8,004 nucleotides of DNA, from the NCBI GenBank assembly GCA_045537495.1, contig JAZSPN010000041.1, positions 1 to 8,004 on the forward strand, written 5' to 3'. The position numbers were made by a program, and so were the translations under genes. Below are positions 1 to 6,676 of this stretch, piece by piece. Under the pieces are notes generated by a model that did not search any database, was not told where the DNA came from, and worked only from the letters and a program-made list of their open reading frames with translations. Within the stretch, counting starts at the first letter, position 1; each line of letters opens with the position of its first letter. Origin of the DNA: UBA1425 sp045537495. GTDB taxonomy: Bacteria; Bacillota; Clostridia; Oscillospirales; Acutalibacteraceae.

Positions 1-703
1 TGGTGTTTCCACAAAGGTTATCGACAGAAACACAACTATCCCTGCAAAGAAGAGCCAGATATTCTCAACCGCTGCAGACGGTCAGACCTCTGTTGAAGTT
101 CATGTTCTTCAGGGTGAACGCGAATTTGCAAAGGATAACAAGACTCTCGGTATTTTCCACCTTGACGGCATTATGCCCGCTCGCAGAGGCGTTCCGCAGA
201 TCGAAGTAACATTTGACATCGACGCAAACGGTATCGTTCACGTTTCCGCAAAGGATCTCGGCACAGGCAAAGAGCAGTCAATCTCCATCACCTCCTCCAC
301 AAATATGTCCAAGGACGACATCGAAAAGGCTGTCAGAGAAGCTGAGCAGTTCGCACAGGAGGATAAGGAAAGAAGAGAAGCTGTTGATACAAGAAATAAC
401 GCTGACCAGATGGTTTATCAGTGCGAAAAGCTTCTGAGTGAAGAAGGCGACAAGTTCTCCGACGACGACAAGAGTGCTCTCAACGAAAAGATTGATGCAC
501 TCAAAGAAGCTCTCAAGGGCGAAGATATCAACCTCATCAAGTCCCGTCAGGAAGAGCTTACACAGAAATTCTACGAGATCTCCGAAAAGCTCTACAAGGC
601 GGCTCAGGGTGCTGCCGGCGAACAGCAGGGTTTTGATCCCAACGCTGCCGCAGGCGGATATCAGGAAGCTGACTTCACAGACGTTCCCGAAGATAACGAC
701 TAA
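1..703 (+). CDS. dnaK: Molecular chaperone DnaK (Hsp70), 3' part
   Basis: ATP-dependent cytoplasmic chaperone that binds exposed hydrophobic stretches of unfolded proteins, working with DnaJ and GrpE. The gene is cut by the window edge; the first whole codon is at base 2 and 233 residues are visible of a protein that is usually about 600-620 long. The visible part starts in the substrate-binding beta domain (GVSTKVIDRNTTIPAKKSQ, then HVLQGERE and RGVPQIEVTFDIDANG, all near-invariant DnaK segments). It continues through VSAKDLGTGKEQ into the helical lid (roughly the last 130 residues, rich in K/E) and ends in a disordered acidic tail, FTDVPEDND. The ATPase domain lies outside the window. dnaJ follows after 62 bases on the same strand. 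In this phylum the operon is commonly hrcA-grpE-dnaK-dnaJ under CIRCE/HrcA control; the promoter is not in view. The internal ATG at 173 lies in mid-domain and is not the true start. Confidence 0.98.
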   Translation, partial: GVSTKVIDRNTTIPAKKSQIFSTAADGQTSVEVHVLQGEREFAKDNKTLGIFHLDGIMPARRGVPQIEVTFDIDANGIVHVSAKDLGTGKEQSISITSSTNMSKDDIEKAVREAEQFAQEDKERREAVDTRNNADQMVYQCEKLLSEEGDKFSDDDKSALNEKIDALKEALKGEDINLIKSRQEELTQKFYEISEKLYKAAQGAAGEQQGFDPNAAAGGYQEADFTDVPEDND

Positions 704-717
704 TAAAATCTACATCG

Positions 718-743
718 GCGCAAGACGGAAATCCGTCTTGCGC
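718..743 (+). promoter_or_regulatory. Perfect hairpin between dnaK and dnaJ
   Basis: Bases 718-729 (GCGCAAGACGGA) are exactly complementary to 732-743 (TCCGTCTTGCGC), giving up to 12 bp with a tight A-rich turn. It begins 15 bases after the dnaK stop. The following bases (ACGGTTGTGAAAAGGGG) contain no T-run, so it is not a classical intrinsic terminator. The dnaJ ribosome binding site (AAAAGGGG, 753-760) starts 10 bases downstream. Likely roles, by inference, are stabilising the dnaK 3' end after mRNA processing or partly attenuating transcription so that DnaK is made in excess over DnaJ. Confidence 0.7.
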
Positions 744-765
744 ACGGTTGTGAAAAGGGGCAAAT

Positions 766-1926
766 ATGGCCGATAAAAGAGATTACTACGAAGTGCTTGG
801 CGTTGACAAAAGCGCAAGCGATGACGAAATAAAGAAAGCATACCGAAAAAAAGCGAAACAGTATCATCCCGACTTGAATCCCGACAATCCCGAAGCCGAA
901 GCAAAATTCAAGGAAGCGAATGAGGCTTATGAGGTTTTGTCCGATGCACAGAAAAAATCCCGCTATGACCAGTTCGGTCACGCAGGTGTTGATCCCAATT
1001 ACGGCGCAGGCGGTGCAGGCGGAGGTTTTGGCGGCGGATTCGGAGGAATGGATTTCGATCTCGGCGACATATTCGGCAGCTTCTTTGGCGGCGGATTCGG
1101 AGGCGGTGGACGTCAGTCCAATCCCAATGCACCGAGAAAAGGCGAGGATGTCCAGGAACGTATCACGATTTCGTTTGAAGAAGCCGCAAAGGGCTGTCAC
1201 AGAACGGTCGAGGTTTCACGTATCGAGGTTTGCGGTGACTGTGGCGGAAGCGGTGCTTCCAAGGGCACGTCTGCAAAAACCTGCCCCGAATGTGGCGGAA
1301 GAGGTCAGGTTCAGGCTCAGCAGCGCACTCCTTTCGGTGTTATTTCCACATCGAAGCCGTGTCCTAAGTGTTCGGGCAAGGGTAAAATTATCGAATCTCC
1401 CTGTCAGAAGTGTCGTGGCGGCGGACGTGTCCGTAAACGCGTTTCTGTTGATGTCAATATCCCGGCAGGCATCGACGACCAGCAGGTCATCAACGTCAGA
1501 GGTGAAGGCTGTAAGGGCATTAATGCAGGCCCCTCGGGTGATCTTCACATCATTGTTTTTGTACGTCCTCATCCGTTCTTTGAGCGTGACGGCTATGACG
1601 TATGGTATAATGTAACCGTAAGCTTCGCTCAGGCAGCTCTCGGAGCCTCTTTACTTATTCCCACTCTCGAAGGCAAGGTGAAATGGGATCTCCCCGCGGG
1701 GACTCAGCCCGGTGAGGTATTCCTTCTTCGCGGTAAGGGTATTCAGAAGCTCAACAGCCGTGATAAGGGCAATCAGCTCATCAGAGTCGTTGTTGATGTT
1801 CCGAAAAAGCTCAGCGACAAGCAAAAAGAGCTCATCAGACAGCTCAGTGCAGAGCTTCCCACAACTGCTGAAACTTCCGAAAAAGATGATAGGCACGGCG
1901 GTTTCTTCGGTAAAAAGAAAAAATAA
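766..1926 (+). CDS. dnaJ: Chaperone protein DnaJ (Hsp40, type I)
   Basis: Co-chaperone that delivers substrates to DnaK and stimulates its ATPase; cytoplasmic. The complete protein has 386 residues, normal for the family, and shows every type I domain. The J domain is at about 4-70 with the HPD motif at 34-36. The Gly/Phe-rich linker is at about 79-116. The zinc-binding domain has four CxxCxGxG repeats with cysteines at 156/159, 173/176, 199/202 and 213/216. The C-terminal substrate-binding and dimerisation beta domains run from about 222 to 345. The tail is basic (GGFFGKKKK). The start ATG is preceded at 757-760 by GGGG within AAAAGGGG, 5 bases away, and the sequence MADKRDYYEVLGV fits the family start. 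It follows dnaK and is probably co-transcribed; a strong terminator begins 5 bases after the stop codon. Nothing is missing or unusual in the protein. Confidence 0.99.
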   Translation: MADKRDYYEVLGVDKSASDDEIKKAYRKKAKQYHPDLNPDNPEAEAKFKEANEAYEVLSDAQKKSRYDQFGHAGVDPNYGAGGAGGGFGGGFGGMDFDLGDIFGSFFGGGFGGGGRQSNPNAPRKGEDVQERITISFEEAAKGCHRTVEVSRIEVCGDCGGSGASKGTSAKTCPECGGRGQVQAQQRTPFGVISTSKPCPKCSGKGKIIESPCQKCRGGGRVRKRVSVDVNIPAGIDDQQVINVRGEGCKGINAGPSGDLHIIVFVRPHPFFERDGYDVWYNVTVSFAQAALGASLLIPTLEGKVKWDLPAGTQPGEVFLLRGKGIQKLNSRDKGNQLIRVVVDVPKKLSDKQKELIRQLSAELPTTAETSEKDDRHGGFFGKKKK

Positions 1927-1930
1927 ATAC

Positions 1931-1972
1931 AAAAGAGGCTGTAAAAAACGAAAGTTTTTTACAGCCTCTTTT
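1931..1972 (+). terminator. Strong, probably bidirectional intrinsic terminator after dnaJ
   Basis: Bases 1931-1949 and 1954-1972 form a perfect 19-bp stem closed by a GAAA tetraloop (C-GAAA-G, a GNRA-type loop). The core is GAGGCTGT paired with ACAGCCTC, flanked by A and T runs, so the right arm itself ends CCTCTTTT. On the - strand the stem is followed by TTTTGTATTTATTTTTT, an even better T-rich tail. It therefore probably ends both the dnaK-dnaJ transcript and any transcript running out of the convergent tetR-type gene. Confidence 0.93.
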
Positions 1973-2011
1973 GAGGGGATAGGAAAAAAGATGAAGAACG
2001 GACATACTGAG

Positions 2012-2039
2012 CAAAATGGAGGCTTCTGCCTCCGTTTTG
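2012..2039 (+). terminator. Stem-loop with T-rich tail, possible second terminator
   Basis: Left arm 2012-2023 (CAAAATGGAGGC) pairs with 2028-2039 (GCCTCCGTTTTG) over 12 positions with one G-U wobble (2017/2034) and a TTCT loop. The core GGAGGC-TTCT-GCCTCC followed by GTTTTGTTT looks like an intrinsic terminator read on the + strand. On the - strand the wobble becomes an A-C mismatch, so the + strand is favoured. It stands only 39 bases after the stronger dnaJ terminator, with no gene in between, and abuts another stem-loop. It may instead be part of a repeat or structured element. Confidence 0.5.
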
Positions 2040-2077
2040 TTTGCCCGAAGGCGTACAGAGGTACGTCGAGTGGCGAA
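2040..2077 (+). other. Imperfect stem-loop abutting the previous one
   Basis: Bases 2040-2045 (TTTGCC) pair with 2072-2077 (GGCGAA), and 2050-2056 (GGCGTAC) pair with 2061-2067 (GTACGTC). The two helices are separated by a symmetric 4x4 internal loop (CGAA opposite GAGT) and capped by AGAG. Two pairs are G-U wobbles when read as + strand RNA and would be A-C mismatches on the - strand. No open frame with a ribosome binding site was seen. Function unknown; candidates are a degenerate interspersed repeat or part of a small structured RNA. Confidence 0.4.
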
Positions 2078-2088
2078 GTTTGTTCGTA

Positions 2089-2188
2089 GTATAAAACATA
2101 AAAATTTTACATTTATAATTTTGTGCAATTTTATGGGGTTCTACAGGCTTTCGATCCTGCAGAACCCCTCCTCTATATGGTTTTATAC
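2089..2188. repeat. Inverted repeat enclosing a stem-loop
   Basis: GTATAAAACATA at 2089-2100 is complementary to TATGGTTTTATAC at 2176-2188 with a single bulged G (2179). Further out, GCGAAG (2073-2078) matches CTTCGC (2192-2197) in inverted orientation, although the spacing differs between the two sides. The enclosed segment holds the 2135-2168 stem-loop and an AT-rich tract. It could be the arms of a long imperfect fold or a degenerate MITE-like unit. No transposase and no clear target-site duplication were recognised. Confidence 0.35.
2135..2168 (-). terminator. Stem-loop downstream of the tetR-type gene, candidate terminator
   Basis: GGGGTTCTACAGG (2135-2147) pairs with CCTGCAGAACCCC (2156-2168), 13 positions with an 8-base loop. 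The one imperfect pair (2143/2160) is a G-U wobble when transcribed from the - strand but an A-C mismatch on the + strand, which favours a role at the 3' end of the tetR-type transcript, 49 bases after its stop. The bases following on the - strand are ATAAAATTGC, without a real T-run, so termination here would be weak; the 1931-1972 stem could be the main stop. Confidence 0.45.
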
Positions 2189-2217
2189 GGTCTTCGCTTT
2201 TTTACATTTCCTTTTAA

Positions 2218-2784
2218 TTATACACTTTTTTTCATCAGACCGATTACGCCCTGCATCGTTACCATTGCAACAAACCTTGCAATTTCCTCGGCGGATTCTG
2301 TTCCGTCAATCAGCCACTTTCGGACAACGCCAAGACATCCCGAAGCGGTAAAAGCGTAGAGATACTCGACCGTTGACGACTGAGGCGGTAACATGCTGAA
2401 CAAATTCTTGCGTTTCAAGAAATTCAGAATTTCGTTCTGAAGATCAATGGTGCAGTTTTCACCAAGCATTACCGATACGATACGGCGATTGTCGTGAAGA
2501 TATCCGAATATTCTCGTCAGCATTTCTCCCGATCGCTCAATGTTCGCCGAAAAATACGATGAGTCCATAATCTGATCTATCCCTGAAACAAGCTCATCGA
2601 AAACCTGCTTCTGTAAATCGAACTGATCGGAATAATGAGAATAAAACGTACCTCTGTTGATATCTGCCTTTTCGCATATTTCCTTGACTGTTATCTTACC
2701 AATCGGTTTTTCCTGCATGAGATCTACAATGGCGTTTTTCAGCACCATTTTTGTATATCGCACACGTCTGTCATTTTTCACCAT
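2218..2784 (-). CDS. TetR/AcrR-family transcriptional regulator
   Basis: Probable DNA-binding repressor acting as a dimer in the cytoplasm; its ligand and target are unknown. It has 188 residues, typical of the family. The N-terminal helix-turn-helix domain spans about residues 8-55, with the recognisable stretch ITVKEICEKADINRGTFYSHY at 31-51 (the NRGTFYSHY end is the classic recognition-helix signature). The remainder is an alpha-helical ligand-binding and dimerisation domain without obvious membrane segments. The segment WLIDGTESAEEIA (158-170) resembles the C-terminal domain of clostridial regulators in the DhaS-like branch, but that assignment is from memory. The ATG is preceded on the - strand by AGGGGTGG with 5 bases of spacing, and no in-frame start lies just upstream. 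It runs convergently to dnaJ and follows purL on the same strand, separated from it by purL's terminator, so it is probably a single-gene unit. No efflux pump or enzyme gene that might be its target is visible. Confidence 0.93.
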   Translation of the reverse strand: MVKNDRRVRYTKMVLKNAIVDLMQEKPIGKITVKEICEKADINRGTFYSHYSDQFDLQKQVFDELVSGIDQIMDSSYFSANIERSGEMLTRIFGYLHDNRRIVSVMLGENCTIDLQNEILNFLKRKNLFSMLPPQSSTVEYLYAFTASGCLGVVRKWLIDGTESAEEIARFVAMVTMQGVIGLMKKSV

Positions 2785-2827
2785 GTTTCCACCCCTGTTT
2801 TCTCCTTATTTCTCCCACATAATTATT

Positions 2828-2845
2828 TTACATTATAAATGTTAA
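2828..2845 (-). promoter_or_regulatory. Putative promoter -10 and overlapping palindrome of the tetR-type gene
   Basis: On the - strand TATAAT (complement of 2832-2837) is a perfect -10 match about 45 bases upstream of the start codon. It lies inside the palindrome ACATT-ATA-AATGT (2830-2842), with partly matching T/A flanks. No convincing -35 box stands 16-18 bases upstream. A palindrome on the -10 box is the usual place for a TetR-family operator, so self-repression is a reasonable inference. The region is AT-rich, so chance palindromes are possible. Confidence 0.4.
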
Positions 2846-2924
2846 TAAATCAACACTGATTTGAAAATAATTCATCAATTATGAAAAACAACACCGTGAA
2901 CATTATGTCGGGTAAAATTTACAA

Positions 2925-2958
2925 AAAGTGACTTGTAAAACTAATTACAAGCCACTTT
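2925..2958 (-). terminator. Intrinsic terminator of the pur operon
   Basis: Read on the - strand, AAAGTGGCTTGTAA (complement of 2945-2958) pairs with TTACAAGTCACTTT (complement of 2925-2938). This gives 14 positions with one G-U wobble and a 6-base loop, followed by TTGTAAATTTT. On the + strand the wobble is an A-C mismatch, so the structure favours - strand transcription. It starts 16 bases after the purL stop codon and separates purL from the tetR-type gene. Confidence 0.85.
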
Positions 2959-2974
2959 CAAGGTTAATGTTAAA

Positions 2975-5900
2975 TTATTTGAAATACTTAACGGCACTTC
3001 TGAACAAACCGATATCAAAGTTTCTCGGGACATTCTTGTAAAGTCCGTCGTCCCATCTTTCGGTATGTCCCATCTTACCGAGGACTCTTCCGTCGGGTGA
3101 CGTAATACCTTCAACCGCATATGCTGAACCGTTGGGGTTAAACATGATGTCCATTGTTGCATTGCCGTCAAGATCGACATACTGAGTAGCAATCTGACCG
3201 TTTTCGGCGAGTGCTTTTACGGTCTTTTCGTCTGCATAGAATTTGCCCTCACCGTGAGAAATCGGTACCGAGTAGATCTCTTCGGGATCTGCAAGTGCAA
3301 GCCAGGGCGATTTATTCGATGCAATTCTCGTGTGCACAATTCTCGACTGGTGACGTGCAATATTGTTGAAGGTCAGTGTCGGGCAGGTTTCATCTGTATC
3401 GATAATCTTGCCGTACGGTACAAGGCCTAACTTGATAAGAGCCTGGAAGCCGTTACAGATACCGCACATAAGTCCGTCACGGTTATCGAGAAGATCGCTG
3501 ACACCCTCCTTGATGCGTGCGTTACGGAAGAATGCCGTGATAAACTTACCCGATCCGTCAGGCTCGTCGCCGCCCGAGAATCCTCCGGGGATTACAACGA
3601 TCTGTGACTGTGAAAGCTTCTGTGCGAAGGCTTCGACAGATCTCGTAATTCCTGCAGCCGTAAGGTTGTTGATAACGAAAATTTCAGGATCTGCACCTGC
3701 CGTTGCAAGTGCCTTCGCCGTATCGAATTCACAGTTTGTTCCGGGGAATACAGGAATAAGCACCTTCGGTTTCGCCGTCTTGATAGCGGGTGAAGGTCTG
3801 TTTTCCGTTCTGTATTTGAAGTTTTCAACAGCGCCTTCCGTCTTGATATTGCAGCTGAATACCGATTCAAGCTTGTCCTCGTAAATCTTCAGAAGCTCTG
3901 CAATTTCAACACTCTCACCGCCGAACGAAAGCTTTCCGTCGTCAGTTGTTTCACCGATAACGGCGCCTATCTGTGCATCGTCGGAAACTTCGAGAATGAA
4001 TGCACCGTAATTATATCCGAACAGCTCTGCGAGTGAAAGCTCACCGTTCAGCTTGCATCCGATATCGTTACCGAACGATGCCTTCATAACTGCCTCTGCA
4101 ATACCGCCGATGCCCGGTGTGTAAGCAGAATATACTTTTCCGTCACGCATCGCCTTTGTGACAGAGGAAAATACTTTAAGAAGAGATTCTGTAACGGGCA
4201 AGCCGTTTTTGTCTGTTTCGGGTTTTACGAAAACGATCTTATGTCCCGCTTCCTTGAATTCGGGAGAGATAACTTCACTGACGTCGCCCGTTGTTACCGC
4301 AAAGGAAACAAGTGTGGGAGGTACGTCGATATCTTCGAACGTTCCGCTCATGGAGTCCTTGCCGCCTATCGATGCTATACGAAGCTCCGTCTGTGCCTTG
4401 AAAGCGCCGAGAAGTGCCGCGAGAGGTTTTCCCCAGCGTTTGCCATCCTTCATGGGCTTCTCAAAGTACTCCTGGAATGTGAGGTATACTTCCTCGAAGC
4501 TTGCGCCTGCCGCAATAAGCTTTGATACGGACTCAATGACAGCAAGGTATGCACCGTGATAAGGACTCTTTTCGGCAATAAAGGGATTGTAGCCCCATGC
4601 CATATATGAGCAGGTGGATGTATGCTTTTTCTCGACGGAAATCTTGTGTACCATCGCCTGAATGGGTGTAAGCTGATTCTTTCCGCCGAAGGGCATAAGC
4701 ACCGTGCCCGTGCCGATGGTGGAGTCGAATCTTTCGGAAAGACCTCTCTTTGAGCATACGTTGAGATCGTCGGCAAGCTTTCTGATTCCGTCGGCGAAGC
4801 TTGTTTCTTCACTCTTGCCGTAGCTCATGGGAGATGCAGGAGTGATATCGATGTGCTTTTCGGCACCGTTGGAATTAAGAAATTCTCTTGAAATGTTAAC
4901 AATTTCTGTTCCGTTCCAAGTCATTACAAGTCTTGGATCAGCCTGAACGGTTGCAACTACCGTTGCTTCGAGGTTTTCCTCGTCGGCAAGCTCTTTGAAT
5001 CGCTCTACATCCTCTGCCGCTACTACGACGGCCATTCTTTCCTGAGATTCACTTATGGCAAGCTCTGTGCCGTCAAGTCCGTCATACTTCTTGGGAACAG
5101 CGTTGAGGTCGATTTTAAGACCGTCTGCCAGCTCGCCGATTGCAACGGAAACACCGCCTGCACCGAAGTCGTTACAACGCTTGATAAGAAGCGATGCTTC
5201 GGGATTTCTGAAAAGTCTTTGAAGCTTTCTTTCTTCGGGAGCATTTCCCTTCTGAACCTCGGCGCCGCAGGATTCAAGAGAAGAAAGAGTATGTGATTTT
5301 GAAGAACCGGTAGCGCCGCCGCAACCGTCACGTCCCGTTCTTCCGCCAAGGAGAATGACAACATCTCTGGGAATGGGACACTCACGGCGTACATTCTTTT
5401 CGGGTGCCGCCGCAATAACTGCACCGATTTCCATTCTCTTTGCCGCATAGCCTTCATGATAAAGCTCGTCAACCTGTCCCGTTGCAAGACCGATCTGGTT
5501 GCCGTATGAGCTGTATCCCGCCGCCGCGGTAGTGACGATTTTTCTCTGAGGAAGCTTTCCTTCAAGTGTTTCGGAAACACTCTTCAAGGGATCTGCCGCA
5601 CCCGTAACTCTCATCGCGGCATAAACATACGATCTGCCCGAAAGAGGATCTCGTATGGCACCGCCGATACATGTTGCCGCACCGCCGAAGGGCTCGATTT
5701 CCGTGGGATGATTATGCGTTTCGTTCTTGAAGAGAAGAAGCCACTTCTCTGTTTCGCCGTCAACGTTAACATCAATCTTTACCGTGCAGGCATTGATTTC
5801 TTCGGACTCGTCAAGCTTCGGCAAGCATCCTTCCGCCTTGAGGTATCTCGTTGCGATTGTCGCGATATCCATAAGGTTTATGGGCTTCGTTCTGCCAAGC

Positions 5901-6664
5901 TTCTGTCTTGTTTCGATATACTCTTCCCACGTTTTCTGCAAAAGCTCATCCTCGAACTTTGCACTGTCAATCGTCGTGAGGAAGGTTGTATGGCGGCAGT
6001 GATCCGACCAGTATGTGTCGATCATGCGAATTTCCGTAATGGTGGGATCTCTTTGCTCCGTTCTGAAATAGTCACGGCAGAAACGGATATCGTCGATATC
6101 CATGGCGAGTGCATACTTCGATACAAACTCGGAAAGTCCCTGCTCGTCGAGATCGCAAAAGCCGTCGAGAACATCGACCTTTTCGGGAATTTCATAATTA
6201 ACTTTCAGTGTATCAACCGTATCGAGAGAAGCTTCTCTGCTCTCTACGGGGTTGATGACATACTTTTTGACAGTTTCAACAGCTTCATCGGAAAGATCTC
6301 CGTAAAGAAGATATACTCTTGCCGTTCTGACAAGCGGTCTTTCCTGCTGAGAGATAATCTGGATACACTGTGCAGCGGAATCGGCCCTCTGATCAAACTG
6401 ACCGGGAAGATATTCGACGGCAAAGACACGGCAATCGTCCGTTTTGCCGATCTCGTCGGTACAAATGTCGAGCTGGGGCTCCGAGAAAACCGTCTGCTTG
6501 CATCTGTCAAAAAGTGCTTTATCTATATTTTCGACGTCGTATCTGTTGAGAAGACGAACCTTCGAAAGCTCCGTCATACCGAGAAGTGTACGAAGATCCG
6601 AAAAAAGTGCACGCGCCTCGTTATCAAGACCTGCCTTCTTTTCGACGTAAACTCTGTAAACCAT
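2975..6664 (-). CDS. purL: Phosphoribosylformylglycinamidine synthase, single-chain (FGAM synthase)
   Basis: Fourth step of purine synthesis: FGAR + glutamine + ATP gives FGAM + glutamate + ADP + phosphate; cytoplasmic. The protein has 1229 residues and fuses the synthetase and glutaminase parts, so no separate purS or purQ is needed. Order: N-terminal PurS-like domain (about 1-170); linker with YWSDHCRHTTF (218-228); synthase core with FKNETHNHPTEIEPFGGAA (312-330), CNDFGAGG (497-504) and the second half including GGKDSMSGTF (767-776) and TPGIGGIAEAV (849-859); then a class I glutamine amidotransferase domain from about 967 (KVLIPVFPGTNCEFD). By family comparison the catalytic triad is Cys1070 (GICNGFQ), His1200 and Glu1202 (GHTER). 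Length and motifs match the clostridial/streptococcal branch. AAGGAGG lies 5 bases before the ATG and includes part of the purD stop, so translation is probably coupled. No frameshift or missing key residue was seen. Confidence 0.98.
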   Translation of the reverse strand: MVYRVYVEKKAGLDNEARALFSDLRTLLGMTELSKVRLLNRYDVENIDKALFDRCKQTVFSEPQLDICTDEIGKTDDCRVFAVEYLPGQFDQRADSAAQCIQIISQQERPLVRTARVYLLYGDLSDEAVETVKKYVINPVESREASLDTVDTLKVNYEIPEKVDVLDGFCDLDEQGLSEFVSKYALAMDIDDIRFCRDYFRTEQRDPTITEIRMIDTYWSDHCRHTTFLTTIDSAKFEDELLQKTWEEYIETRQKLGRTKPINLMDIATIATRYLKAEGCLPKLDESEEINACTVKIDVNVDGETEKWLLLFKNETHNHPTEIEPFGGAATCIGGAIRDPLSGRSYVYAAMRVTGAADPLKSVSETLEGKLPQRKIVTTAAAGYSSYGNQIGLATGQVDELYHEGYAAKRMEIGAVIAAAPEKNVRRECPIPRDVVILLGGRTGRDGCGGATGSSKSHTLSSLESCGAEVQKGNAPEERKLQRLFRNPEASLLIKRCNDFGAGGVSVAIGELADGLKIDLNAVPKKYDGLDGTELAISESQERMAVVVAAEDVERFKELADEENLEATVVATVQADPRLVMTWNGTEIVNISREFLNSNGAEKHIDITPASPMSYGKSEETSFADGIRKLADDLNVCSKRGLSERFDSTIGTGTVLMPFGGKNQLTPIQAMVHKISVEKKHTSTCSYMAWGYNPFIAEKSPYHGAYLAVIESVSKLIAAGASFEEVYLTFQEYFEKPMKDGKRWGKPLAALLGAFKAQTELRIASIGGKDSMSGTFEDIDVPPTLVSFAVTTGDVSEVISPEFKEAGHKIVFVKPETDKNGLPVTESLLKVFSSVTKAMRDGKVYSAYTPGIGGIAEAVMKASFGNDIGCKLNGELSLAELFGYNYGAFILEVSDDAQIGAVIGETTDDGKLSFGGESVEIAELLKIYEDKLESVFSCNIKTEGAVENFKYRTENRPSPAIKTAKPKVLIPVFPGTNCEFDTAKALATAGADPEIFVINNLTAAGITRSVEAFAQKLSQSQIVVIPGGFSGGDEPDGSGKFITAFFRNARIKEGVSDLLDNRDGLMCGICNGFQALIKLGLVPYGKIIDTDETCPTLTFNNIARHQSRIVHTRIASNKSPWLALADPEEIYSVPISHGEGKFYADEKTVKALAENGQIATQYVDLDGNATMDIMFNPNGSAYAVEGITSPDGRVLGKMGHTERWDDGLYKNVPRNFDIGLFRSAVKYFK

Positions 6665-6676
6665 ATTGCCTCCTTA
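6665..6676 (-). promoter_or_regulatory. purL ribosome binding site overlapping the purD stop
   Basis: Read on the - strand the junction is TAAGGAGGCAAT-ATG. The TAA is the purD stop codon and its last two A bases are also the start of the AAGGAGG Shine-Dalgarno sequence of purL. This leaves 9 bases between the two reading frames. A ribosome finishing purD covers the purL initiation site, which favours translational coupling and fixes the purL start. Confidence 0.85.

Noticed and set aside
1027..1103. Exact 20-base direct repeat (1027-1046 and 1084-1103)
   Set aside because: Both copies encode FGGGFGG in the Gly/Phe-rich linker of DnaJ; this is expected low-complexity coding sequence, not a mobile or regulatory repeat.
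700..1200. 166-codon open frame on the - strand opposite dnaJ
   Set aside because: It is antisense to the J domain and Gly/Phe region; the unusual Ser/Ala/Cys-rich composition mirrors the glycine-rich coding strand. No ribosome binding site or family resemblance was seen.
2016..2359. Open frames of 111 and 78 codons on the + strand in the dnaJ-tetR gap
   Set aside because: They run through terminator-like stem-loops and into the 3' end of the tetR-type gene on the other strand, lack a convincing ribosome binding site, and show no recognisable protein.
2773..2807. Possible leader minigene overlapping the tetR start: GTG-GAA-ACA-TGG-TGA behind AAGGAGA on the - strand
   Set aside because: A four-codon frame with a GTG start can easily arise by chance in a purine-rich leader; AGGGGTGG already provides a well-spaced site for the ATG of the main gene.
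2785..2974. Possible riboswitch or RNA gene between purL and the tetR-type gene
   Set aside because: Apart from the purL terminator and the promoter-like palindrome, this AT-rich stretch shows no conserved riboswitch core or tRNA-like fold that I could recognise.
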